From Bacillota bacterium (GTDB lineage Bacteria > Bacillota > Clostridia > Lachnospirales > Anaerotignaceae), in NCBI GenBank assembly GCA_019422105.1, contig JAHZDZ010000013.1, positions 87,459-108,457 on the forward strand: a DNA stretch of 20,999 nucleotides. Direction: 5' to 3'. The position numbers and the translations under genes are program-made. Each line of letters begins with the position of its first letter. Position 1 is the stretch's first letter. Below, in pieces: positions 13,786 through 20,999 of this stretch. The notes under the pieces are model-generated. The model did no database searches and had not been told where the DNA came from. It worked only from the letters and a program-made list of their open reading frames with translations.

Positions 13786-16371
13786 GTGGGAGTAATCAAT
13801 AAACAGGAAAATCAAATACGGAAAAAAGAATGCCTTATTGTCTTAATAACAGCTCTCTTGGTTGTGCTGATACATGGCCTGCATTTGTTTTCTCTCTCTG
13901 CGCCCTATGTTCTGGATGATGAATTTGGGTATTGGAGTATAGCCGCTTATTTTGCGGGTCTTGACTTTTCAAGTGCGGTATCCACTGCCTTTTACTATTC
14001 CTATGGCTATTCTCTGGCATTATCCCTTTTTATGCGCCTGAGCCGTGATCCTGTGGTACTATACCGTATGGCTATTGCCTTTAACGCAATGCTTGCGGGA
14101 GGAAGCTTTCTTATTCTTTATGGAATTGGCAGAAAGCTTTTTGTCAGACAAAAAAAAGAGGTGCTTTTGACAGCGGTATTTTGTATTGCGCTGTATCCGA
14201 ATGCGCTGGCGCAAAGCTCTGTGGCGTGGAGTGAAACACTGTTGTTATTTGTTTGCAGCGCGGTGTGCTATGTTTTTGCTACTCTGAATGAGAAAAAGGG
14301 TGTGTTTTCCTATACTCTTTTGGGTGCTCTGATTGTCTACGCTTATATGATACATCAAAGAACCCTTGGCATGCTGATAGCCTCCTTGTGTGTTTTGCTC
14401 TATAAAAAGGTTAAGGGAGAAACTTCGTGGAGTCAGCTGACGGCCTTTGTCGTCACAGTGGCATTACTGCTTTTCCTACATAAAATAATAAAAGCGGATA
14501 TCAAGGCCAATGTCTGGCTTGGGAGGCTTACCCTTCAAAATAATGATTTTGCCGGACAGGTAGGGAAAATTGCCGCCATTTTTACGGTGGATGGTCTTTT
14601 AAAAACGCTTCGTGCCTTTGCGGGACAGGTGTTTTATATCGGCGCAGCTTCTTTATTTACGGCTTTTTTTGGCATCTGGTTTTTATTGGAAAGCAGCTTT
14701 ATGGCCGTATTGGAAGGTGTGAGGCATAAAAAAAAGATGCCCTTTTTGGCGGTTGACTCTTTTTCCCTGTTTCTGATATTGGCTTTTCTGGCTTCTGTGG
14801 CAATCAGTACAATCTTTATGAATGAGCCCAATCGCCTGGATCAGGTGGTATATGGGCGCTATACGGATATGCTGATGGGACCTGTTATGCTTATTGGCAT
14901 TGCAGCCTGGAAGGGCAGCAAAAAGGAAGGAGCCATATTGCTTATGGCAAGCGCCGTACTTCTTGTGGGATGCGCTCTTTTGGCAAGACCAATGCTTGAC
15001 AGCCTGGGGGCAGGAAAATTTAACGGTATCTGCTCTGTAGGGCTTTGGCGCTTTTATTATGACGGCAGATTTCATATTTACCGAGCCTGTCTGTTTTTTG
15101 CATTTGTCGGAGGCCTGTTTTATTTGCTGTACTTTTTGGGATTTCGGAAAAAATTTTTACAAAACGCAGCATTTCTGGTCATGGGCGGCCTGTTTCTCTT
15201 TACGGGAGAAAGCTTTGTCAATAACCGTATTGTGCCAAGCAGCAGGGAAAATATCAAAAACAAAGAGCTTGTGGATTATATGGATACAATGAACAGCAGT
15301 CTCCCTGTTTATTTTGCAATGGGAGAGGATTTTTATACAAACTCTTACCGTGACATTATGCAGTTTCTAATGCCTGAGAAAGCGCTTCAGTGCGTTACTT
15401 ATGAAGAGCTGCTGCAAAACGGAGACGAAAAGTTTGTTGTCATCCATAACGCCAACCGCCATATTTTCAAGCTGCTGGAGAAATATACGGTGGTGGATAT
15501 GGGCAGATACGGCAGTGTTCTTGTCACAAATGGGAGTGAAACACTGAAAAATATCGAAAAGTGGAAGGGAGAAGTCTTCTCCCATGAAAACAGGCTTATG
15601 GTGCCCCTGGATACGTTAAGCAGTCAAAACAACACAAATTTGAACGGGGATTTTCTGGTATCCTCCGGAGAAAAAGGGCTCTTAACCTTTGGCCCTTATA
15701 TGACGCTTGACAGGGGAAGCTACAGAGCATATGCTTCATTAGAGTTATTAAGTCATCAGGGAGAGGCTGTCGGGTATATGGAATTGACAGCGGGGGGAAG
15801 AAGACTGGGCAAAGCTTCCTTAGATTCCTCCGAATTCGATTCAGAAGGACGGGCGCTTATTGAGGTTCCCTTCGGCCTTTCCAGAGCAGCGGACAGAATA
15901 GAAATCCGTATTTTTACAGAGAAGGGAACTGTGTTAAAGGTGGAGGAGGTAAGCCTTTCCAGAGAGAACTACCGCTATATAAATGAGATTGATTTGAGTA
16001 AAATGAGCGCGCAGACGGCCTCTTTTGACGGAAACAGCCTGGTGTCTGACGGAAGATACGGTTTTGCCGCTTTTGGGCCATATCTGTATTTGGAGGCAGA
16101 CAACTATGAGGCAGAAATAAAAATCAGAATCCAAAATATGGACACAGCCCCTGAAAAGCTCCTGACAGCGGATATTTCCGCCGGTAAGGGGGATGTAATT
16201 GCCTCAAGGGTACTTCTGAAACAGGATATTATCGGCGAAACTTTAACTGTTACCCTGCCCTTTGCGCTTAAGAAGGATGCGGAGGATTTGGAAATCCGTG
16301 TGCTGGAGGAGGAGGGTGTGCAGATAATGATAGACAGTATAAAATTACAAAACGTGGATATGGACTTATAA
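13786..16371 (+). CDS. GT-C-like integral membrane glycosyltransferase with duplicated C-terminal beta domain
   Basis: This 861-residue membrane protein starts with GTG, with AAGGAG 9 nt upstream. The N-terminal 475 residues contain roughly 12-14 hydrophobic segments. The first (about 17-36) is followed by an extracytoplasmic LDDE acidic motif (43-46), the usual metal or catalytic acid of GT-C enzymes that use polyprenyl-phosphate sugars (GT39, ArnT and PMT types). A soluble region (about 480-600) follows. Two related beta modules come next, near 607-728 and 733-855. They align as FLVSSGEKGLLTFGPYMTL (623-641) against SLVSDGRYGFAAFGPYLYL (751-769), 128 residues apart, and look like carbohydrate-binding beta-sandwiches outside the cell. 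It lies 149 nt after the double GT4 gene and 25 nt before the polyprenyl-sugar synthase-like gene, its likely donor source. Sugar and acceptor are unknown. Protein O-glycosylation is an alternative. Confidence 0.75.
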   Translation: MGVINKQENQIRKKECLIVLITALLVVLIHGLHLFSLSAPYVLDDEFGYWSIAAYFAGLDFSSAVSTAFYYSYGYSLALSLFMRLSRDPVVLYRMAIAFNAMLAGGSFLILYGIGRKLFVRQKKEVLLTAVFCIALYPNALAQSSVAWSETLLLFVCSAVCYVFATLNEKKGVFSYTLLGALIVYAYMIHQRTLGMLIASLCVLLYKKVKGETSWSQLTAFVVTVALLLFLHKIIKADIKANVWLGRLTLQNNDFAGQVGKIAAIFTVDGLLKTLRAFAGQVFYIGAASLFTAFFGIWFLLESSFMAVLEGVRHKKKMPFLAVDSFSLFLILAFLASVAISTIFMNEPNRLDQVVYGRYTDMLMGPVMLIGIAAWKGSKKEGAILLMASAVLLVGCALLARPMLDSLGAGKFNGICSVGLWRFYYDGRFHIYRACLFFAFVGGLFYLLYFLGFRKKFLQNAAFLVMGGLFLFTGESFVNNRIVPSSRENIKNKELVDYMDTMNSSLPVYFAMGEDFYTNSYRDIMQFLMPEKALQCVTYEELLQNGDEKFVVIHNANRHIFKLLEKYTVVDMGRYGSVLVTNGSETLKNIEKWKGEVFSHENRLMVPLDTLSSQNNTNLNGDFLVSSGEKGLLTFGPYMTLDRGSYRAYASLELLSHQGEAVGYMELTAGGRRLGKASLDSSEFDSEGRALIEVPFGLSRAADRIEIRIFTEKGTVLKVEEVSLSRENYRYINEIDLSKMSAQTASFDGNSLVSDGRYGFAAFGPYLYLEADNYEAEIKIRIQNMDTAPEKLLTADISAGKGDVIASRVLLKQDIIGETLTVTLPFALKKDAEDLEIRVLEEEGVQIMIDSIKLQNVDMDL

Positions 16372-16396
16372 ATTTTAGAATTGGGAAGTGGAAAAA

Positions 16397-17383
16397 TTGA
16401 AGCTAATCATACAGATTCCTTGTTATAATGAAGAGGAAACCCTGCCCCAGACCTATGCGGATCTGCCAAGGGAGATACCGGGTATTGATGTAATTGAATA
16501 TTTGATTATCAACGACGGAAGCCATGACAGAACCGTTGAGGTGGCAAAAGGCTTGGGCATACACCATGTTGTCAGCTTTAAGCAAAACAGGGGACTTGCA
16601 CGTGGCTTTATGGCCGGAATTGACGCCTGCCTTCACCTTGGCGCTGATATTATTGTCAATACGGACGCAGATAACCAATACTGCGGCGCGGATATTGAGA
16701 AGCTGGTAGCGCCCATTGTGGACGGAAAGGCTGATATGGTAATCGGTGAAAGGCCCATAGATGAGACAGAGCATTGGAGCTGGAAGAAAAAGAAATTTCA
16801 GCATCTGGGAAGCTGGGTGGTGCGTAAAGCATCCAACACAGCCATACCCGACGCACCAAGCGGCTTCAGGGCTTATTCCAGAGAGGCGGCTTTGAGACTG
16901 AATGTAGTCAACGAATATACTTATACGCTGGAAACGATCATACAGGCGGGCAGAAACAAGATGGCGGTGACCTCCGTCCCTATCCGCACCAACAGGGAAA
17001 CCAGAAAATCAAGGCTTTTCAGCAGCATGTGGGGTTATATCAAGAAATCCGCTTCCGTCATTGTGCGGACATTTATGATGTATAAGCCTCTTCGGTTTTT
17101 CGGTATATGGGGCGCAGTCATGTTTCTGTGCGGATTTGCCATAGGACTTCGGTTTGTATGGTTTTATATCTCAGGGGACGGCAGCGGCCATATCCAGTCT
17201 TTGATTTTATCAGCACTGTTAATGCTTTTGGGATTCCAGACGGGCATCGTCGGCATGCAGGCGGATATAATCGCTTCTAACCGCAAAATCATGGAGGATA
17301 TACAGTACAGGGTAAGAAAAATGGAATGCGGCATGGGTGTTGAGCAGGAGGATTTATTGAGGACTGAGGATGATGGAAAATAA
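16397..17383 (+). CDS. Polyprenyl-phosphate sugar synthase-like GT2 with two membrane helices
   Basis: This DPM1/GtrB-like enzyme is predicted to transfer a sugar from a nucleotide donor to undecaprenyl phosphate on the inner face of the membrane. The GT-A domain has IQIPCYNEEETL (5-16), IINDGSHD (37-44), the DXD-like NTDADNQY (88-95) and PSGFRAYSREA (154-164). Two C-terminal membrane segments (about 234-258 and 267-287) resemble the GtrB/ArnC class. A TTG start at 16397 (328 residues) is preferred: GGGAAG lies 8 nt upstream, and the protein then begins MKLIIQIPCYNEE as family members commonly do. A GTG at 16388 would add three residues but leaves no room for a ribosome binding site. It overlaps the next gene by 14 nt. 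Confidence 0.88.
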   Translation: MKLIIQIPCYNEEETLPQTYADLPREIPGIDVIEYLIINDGSHDRTVEVAKGLGIHHVVSFKQNRGLARGFMAGIDACLHLGADIIVNTDADNQYCGADIEKLVAPIVDGKADMVIGERPIDETEHWSWKKKKFQHLGSWVVRKASNTAIPDAPSGFRAYSREAALRLNVVNEYTYTLETIIQAGRNKMAVTSVPIRTNRETRKSRLFSSMWGYIKKSASVIVRTFMMYKPLRFFGIWGAVMFLCGFAIGLRFVWFYISGDGSGHIQSLILSALLMLLGFQTGIVGMQADIIASNRKIMEDIQYRVRKMECGMGVEQEDLLRTEDDGK

Positions 17384-18473
17384 AAGTAAGCTGAAAATAT
17401 TGTGCATTACCAGGAAATATCCGCCCCAGGTGGGGGGAATGGAGAATTTCAGTTATTTTTTGCTGAACAATTTTGATAAGGACAGGGTGGATACGAAAAT
17501 CGTCGCTCTTGGAAAAAAACAGTATCACTTGATTTGGTTTTTTCCTTACAGCCTTTTGTATACGCTCCTTACATTGAAAAAATGGGATGTAATTTATGTG
17601 GGGGACGCGGTTTTGTGCGCCATCGGCTTTTTTGCAAAGCTTTTTTCTCCTCATAAAATAACGGTGGTAAATGTCTACGGCTTGGATATTACTTTTCAAA
17701 ATAAGCTTTACCAGCTCTATTTGAAGCTTTTTTACAACCGTTTTGACAGGTATATCTGTATCAGCAAAGAAACGGAAAAGGAATTTTTGAATCGTGGCGG
17801 CAAGCTATCCCTGGTCATTACACCCGGTGTGGATGTTCATAAATATAGCGGTGTAAAAAGAAACAGAAGGAAATTCTGTGAAAAATACCAAGTACCGGAG
17901 GATACTCTTGTGCTGCTGACGGTAGGCAGACTGGTGAAAAGAAAGGGCGCCGCCTGGTTTGTGGAGCATGTTATGCCAAAGCTTACAGGAAAAAATATCT
18001 GCTATTTTATTATTGGCGGCGGAGAGGACAGGGATAGGATACAGTCCCTTATGGAAAAATATGACCTTTCCCATAAGGTTCGCCTGCTGGGGCGGGTATC
18101 GGAGGAGGATTTAAATTTTTTATATGTCAACGGCGATGTTTTTGTCATGCCCAATATTGCTGTAAAAAATGATATGGAGGGCTTTGGCATAGTGGCTGTT
18201 GAGGCGGCCTTGGCAGGGCTTATTGTGGTGGCCAGCGCCATTGAGGGGATAAAGGATGCGGTCATTGACGGCAAGAACGGTTTTTTGATGGAAAGCGGCA
18301 ATGAAGTGGCCTATCTGGAAAAGATACTGGATATTGAAAAAAATAGAGAAAACTATAGAAAAAATGCGTTGGATTTTCAGCAATACACGAAAGAGGAGTA
18401 TTCATGGGAAGCTGTATGCAGGGAATATGTAACGCTTTTTGAGGAGCTGGCAGGGCGAGGAGATATGTTTTGA
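17370..18473 (+). CDS. GT4 family glycosyltransferase
   Basis: This 367-residue GT-B enzyme opens with KILCITRKYPPQVGGMENF (9-27), the glycine-rich acceptor loop of GT4. It has the donor-site strand VGRLVKRKG (185-193), FIIGGGEDRDR (213-223) and an intact EX7E, E270 to E278 in EGFGIVAVE. It is cytoplasmic and probably membrane-associated. The donor is not readable. GDP-D-rhamnose, GDP-mannose or a UDP-sugar (with Ugd two genes downstream) are all possible. Two consecutive ATGs (17370 and 17373) overlap the preceding gene by 11-14 nt, with TGAGG (17358-17362) upstream. The end overlaps the next gene in a TTGA tetranucleotide, so the 3' genes appear translationally coupled. Confidence 0.9.
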   Translation: MMENKSKLKILCITRKYPPQVGGMENFSYFLLNNFDKDRVDTKIVALGKKQYHLIWFFPYSLLYTLLTLKKWDVIYVGDAVLCAIGFFAKLFSPHKITVVNVYGLDITFQNKLYQLYLKLFYNRFDRYICISKETEKEFLNRGGKLSLVITPGVDVHKYSGVKRNRRKFCEKYQVPEDTLVLLTVGRLVKRKGAAWFVEHVMPKLTGKNICYFIIGGGEDRDRIQSLMEKYDLSHKVRLLGRVSEEDLNFLYVNGDVFVMPNIAVKNDMEGFGIVAVEAALAGLIVVASAIEGIKDAVIDGKNGFLMESGNEVAYLEKILDIEKNRENYRKNALDFQQYTKEEYSWEAVCREYVTLFEELAGRGDMF

Positions 18474-19426
18474 ATAAGAGATGTATTAAGACAGTGGGTT
18501 ATGCGGCAGCGATTTTATGTGTTTTGTTTGTTGTCCGGGCTGCCTTCAAACTGGATATTGACTGGTCTGCTATGGCAAGTCCTGAAAAAACAGTATCTTT
18601 TTTTGTACTGTTTTCTGTTGTGATTGTACTTTGTGTCTATTTGTCTGCCTTTGCCTGGAAGATGATACTGGAGTTTGTTCACGGTGAAAAAATAGAGCGC
18701 AGGCAGGTTTTGGACGCCTATGTGCGCAGCAACATCTATAAATATCTCCCGGGGAATATGATGCATTTTGCTGGGCGCAACATACTTGTGGGAAAGCTTG
18801 GTTTTAAACAGCTTGACATAGCCTTTTGCACTCTCATGGAAATAGGCATGCTTGTGATGAGCGCCTGTGTATTTTCTATGGCGGTGGCGGGACGTCAGCT
18901 CTTTGAGCTGGTTTTTCAGTTCATTGATATGGAAGCGGCTGCAAAATATATTACTGCGGGCATTGTCCTTTTGGTTCTATTGCTTGGTTTGGCTCTGTTT
19001 CTCCTGAGCCGAAAAAATATGCTGGAACGCTTTCGCAAATACATTACCTTTGGTTTTGCCAAACTGGCGGGAAAGCTTTTTGTCATTAATGTCGCAACGC
19101 AGATATTGCCCGGAATTTTATTGAGCTTGATATTTACAGTGATATTCGGTCTGTCCTTCACTTTTTCCAGCTTTTGCCTTTGTATTGCCGCCTACACGGT
19201 AAGCTGGACTGTGGGATTTATTGTGCCGGGGGCGCCGGGAGGACTGGGAGTGCGGGAAAGCATTTTGATTCTATTGCTTGGACCGGTGTTTGGAAATGAT
19301 TTTACCGTTTTGGCCTCCGTTTATTTGCGGGCGGTCAATATTATAGGAGATGTCCTGAGTTATTTGCTACAGCTTTTTTTCAATTACAGAAATAAAAATT
19401 CGGTGCAGGGAGGCAGCGGGGAATGA
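18470..19426 (+). CDS. LPG-synthase TM/UPF0104-type multi-span membrane protein, possible flippase
   Basis: This 318-residue membrane protein has about seven or eight hydrophobic segments, near 8-26, 42-66, 117-140, 160-180, 204-226, 233-252, 263-272 and 279-304. It carries the family marks KYLPGN with R103 (91-103) and PGAPGGLGVRE (253-263), as in AglD and the membrane half of MprF. Members are linked to lipid or polyprenyl-glycan handling, and a flippase role has been proposed for some. It sits two genes after a polyprenyl-sugar synthase-like GT2 and four nt into the end of the GT4 gene. It could therefore move a lipid-linked sugar outward for the GT-C enzyme. No GtrA-like flippase is present. 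It starts with TTG in a TTGA overlap, with GAGGAG 7 nt upstream. It lacks the MprF catalytic domain, so lysylation is unlikely. Confidence 0.8.
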   Translation: MNKRCIKTVGYAAAILCVLFVVRAAFKLDIDWSAMASPEKTVSFFVLFSVVIVLCVYLSAFAWKMILEFVHGEKIERRQVLDAYVRSNIYKYLPGNMMHFAGRNILVGKLGFKQLDIAFCTLMEIGMLVMSACVFSMAVAGRQLFELVFQFIDMEAAAKYITAGIVLLVLLLGLALFLLSRKNMLERFRKYITFGFAKLAGKLFVINVATQILPGILLSLIFTVIFGLSFTFSSFCLCIAAYTVSWTVGFIVPGAPGGLGVRESILILLLGPVFGNDFTVLASVYLRAVNIIGDVLSYLLQLFFNYRNKNSVQGGSGE

Positions 19427-20745
19427 ATATAGCAATTGTAGGAACAGGGTATGTCGGCTTGGTTTCCGGCACCTGCTTTGCGGAAATGGGTAACAGGGTA
19501 TATTGTGTGGATACAGACAAGTCAAAGATTGAGGGTCTGAAAAGAGGAATCATACCCATATATGAGCCCGGGCTTTCTGAAATGGTACTTCGAAATCAGG
19601 AGGCGGGGCAGTTATTTTTTACGACAGAGCTTTCTCAGGCGCTTAAACACTGCACTATCTGTTTTATCGCAGTGGGAACCCCTATGGACAAGGATGGAAG
19701 TGCCGATTTGCACTATGTTTTGGAGGTTGCAGGGGAAATCGGACAGTGTATGGAGCATGATTTAATTGTGGTTGATAAATCTACTGTTCCCGTAGGAACT
19801 GCTGGAAAGGTTTCTGAGGCGATACAAAGGGTGCTTCATTCAAGGGGTGTGTCTTACAGATTTGACGTTGTTTCTAATCCTGAGTTTTTAAAGGAAGGCG
19901 CCGCCATAGAGGATTGTATGCGTCCTGACAGGGTGGTAATCGGCGCTGACACAGAGGAAGCCGTTGAGGTTATGAAGGAGCTTTATGCACCCTTTATCAG
20001 AAACCGAGACAGATTTATTATTATGGATGTTAAAAGTGCGGAGATGACGAAATATGCTTCTAATGCCATGCTGGCGGCAAGAATTTCTTTCATGAATGAA
20101 ATGGCCAATATCTGTGAGAAGGTTGGTGCAGACGTAAATATGGTGCGTCAGGGTATGGGAAGTGACAGCCGCATTGGCTACAGCTTTTTGTATGCGGGCT
20201 GCGGCTACGGCGGAAGCTGTTTTCCAAAGGACGTACAGGCATTGATTAAGACAGCGAGGGACAACGGATATCAAGCGGGGATGCTTGAGGAAGTGGAAAG
20301 AATTAATTTAAGGCAGAAATATGCTCTTGTAGAGAAAATTGTAAAGCGATTCGGAGAGGATTTAAGGGGATTTACATTTGCTCTTTGGGGGCTTTCCTTT
20401 AAGCCGGAAACGGATGATATGAGGCAGGCCCCTTCCATTATCATTATAGAGGAATTATTAAAAAAAGGCGCAAAAATAAAGGCATATGACCCTAAGGCGT
20501 CTGATGAGGCGAAAAGGATATTTGGAGATGAGGCGGCTGTTACCTTTGAAAAAAGTAAATATACGGCTGTAGTGGACGCTGACGCCATGGTGCTTGTGAC
20601 AGAATGGAAGGAATTCAGAAGTCCGGACTTTGAGGAGATGAAAAGCCGTATGAAAAATCCTGTTATTTTTGATGGGCGGAATCAATACAAAAAAGAGAAA
20701 ATCAAAAAAATAGGATTTGAGTATTATCAGATAGGATGCAGCTAA
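19423..20745 (+). CDS. ugd: UDP-glucose 6-dehydrogenase
   Basis: This cytoplasmic NAD-dependent enzyme oxidises UDP-glucose to UDP-glucuronate. The 440-residue length is typical. The N-terminal Rossmann motif is IVGTGYVGLVSG (5-16), with D30 for NAD binding. GTPMDKDGSADL (85-96) and STVPVGT (120-126) follow. The catalytic core has E154 in NPEFLKEG, K210 and N214 in TKYASNAMLA, and the nucleophile Cys266 in YGGSCFPKD. It could equally be called TuaD-like. It overlaps the preceding gene by 4 nt (ATGA) with GGGAGG 9 nt upstream, and is the last gene of the plus-strand run. Its position suggests that the locus glycan, or its decoration, contains glucuronic acid or a sugar derived from it, such as galacturonate or xylose. 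No epimerase or decarboxylase is in the window. Confidence 0.95.
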   Translation: MNIAIVGTGYVGLVSGTCFAEMGNRVYCVDTDKSKIEGLKRGIIPIYEPGLSEMVLRNQEAGQLFFTTELSQALKHCTICFIAVGTPMDKDGSADLHYVLEVAGEIGQCMEHDLIVVDKSTVPVGTAGKVSEAIQRVLHSRGVSYRFDVVSNPEFLKEGAAIEDCMRPDRVVIGADTEEAVEVMKELYAPFIRNRDRFIIMDVKSAEMTKYASNAMLAARISFMNEMANICEKVGADVNMVRQGMGSDSRIGYSFLYAGCGYGGSCFPKDVQALIKTARDNGYQAGMLEEVERINLRQKYALVEKIVKRFGEDLRGFTFALWGLSFKPETDDMRQAPSIIIIEELLKKGAKIKAYDPKASDEAKRIFGDEAAVTFEKSKYTAVVDADAMVLVTEWKEFRSPDFEEMKSRMKNPVIFDGRNQYKKEKIKKIGFEYYQIGCS

Positions 20746-20931
20746 TCTCACAATAGTCTTTACAGGTTCTTGTATGGAAAATATGCTGTAATTTGCTTTG
20801 TGATATTCCAATAACAATATTCTGTATACAAAAGGGCTGTCCTACAATTAGTGATACAGATTTTATTTTCTGCAATATATAGTACAATAGAAATAAATTA
20901 AAAAAATATTTGTTTTTTTTGAAAAAAAGTG
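20746..20931. other. AT-rich intergenic region after ugd
   Basis: No GC-rich stem with a U-tract follows ugd. Short dyads TTACAG/CTGTAA (20760-20793) and TTGTAT/ATACAA (around 20771-20831) are visible but too weak to call a terminator. The last 40-50 bases before the promoter are nearly pure A/T and could serve as an UP element. Confidence 0.35.
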
Positions 20932-20959
20932 TTGACTTTAACAGAAAAACAGGTATAAT
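20932..20959 (+). promoter_or_regulatory. Strong promoter reading out of the right edge
   Basis: TTGACT (20932-20937, 5 of 6) and a perfect TATAAT (20954-20959) are 16 nt apart. An A/T tract of more than 40 nt lies immediately upstream. The start would be near 20966. No start codon with a ribosome binding site appears before the window ends, so the gene lies outside. Confidence 0.65.
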
Positions 20960-20999
20960 AAAACAACACGGCCGCAAGAGACAAGCTGACACAGAAAAA

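Noticed and set aside
13786..16371. The 861-residue membrane protein as a Wzy polymerase or O-antigen ligase
   Set aside because: The LDDE motif just after the first membrane helix and the overall layout fit GT-C enzymes. The large periplasmic loop typical of Wzy_C ligases is not seen.

Overview
The window looks like part of a chromosome of a low-GC Gram-positive anaerobe, most likely Clostridia. The reasons are the AT-rich intergenic DNA, strong purine-rich ribosome binding sites, frequent GTG/TTG starts, and a surface protein with S-layer homology (SLH) domains. The taxonomy is an inference. It holds 13 convincing protein genes and no rRNA, tRNA, mobile element or CRISPR array.

Left part (1-3800). 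Bases 1-446 are intergenic, with a minus-strand promoter reading out of the window and a possible promoter for the first gene. A 702-residue secreted SLH protein (447-2555) carries three SLH motifs and six acidic beta repeats, three of them almost exactly 80 residues (240 bp) apart. It converges, across a bidirectional terminator, on a minus-strand GT4 glycosyltransferase (2628-3752).

Central and right part (3800-20745). Eleven plus-strand genes form a polysaccharide synthesis and export locus. A promoter whose -35 lies in a 7-bp inverted repeat precedes manC, gmd and rmd, which would make GDP-D-rhamnose from mannose-1-phosphate. After a 405-nt non-coding spacer come wzm and wzt (an ABC exporter whose ATPase has a C-terminal glycan-binding-like domain), an FkbM methyltransferase with a long N-terminal helical or coiled-coil region, and a double GT4 glycosyltransferase. 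After a further 149 nt come a GT-C-like membrane protein with a duplicated beta domain, a polyprenyl-phosphate-sugar-synthase-like GT2 protein, a GT4 enzyme, an LPG-synthase-type multi-span membrane protein, and UDP-glucose 6-dehydrogenase. A strong promoter at the right edge reads into a gene beyond the window.

How the parts may work together. The order manC-gmd-rmd-wzm-wzt-glycosyltransferases parallels the D-rhamnan (A-band) O-polysaccharide locus of Pseudomonas and the S-layer glycan loci of Gram-positive bacteria. The likely picture is a D-rhamnose-containing chain built inside the cell by the GT4 enzymes, capped by a methyl group, recognised by Wzt and exported. A second, lipid-linked sugar route (GT2, multi-span protein, GT-C) could decorate the glycan outside the membrane. 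The main hypothesis is that the helical-FkbM protein is a chain-length-setting terminator working with Wzt, analogous to WbdD of E. coli O8/O9 but with the domain order reversed. No initiating sugar-phosphate transferase, phosphomannomutase or glycan ligase is present, so these must lie elsewhere.
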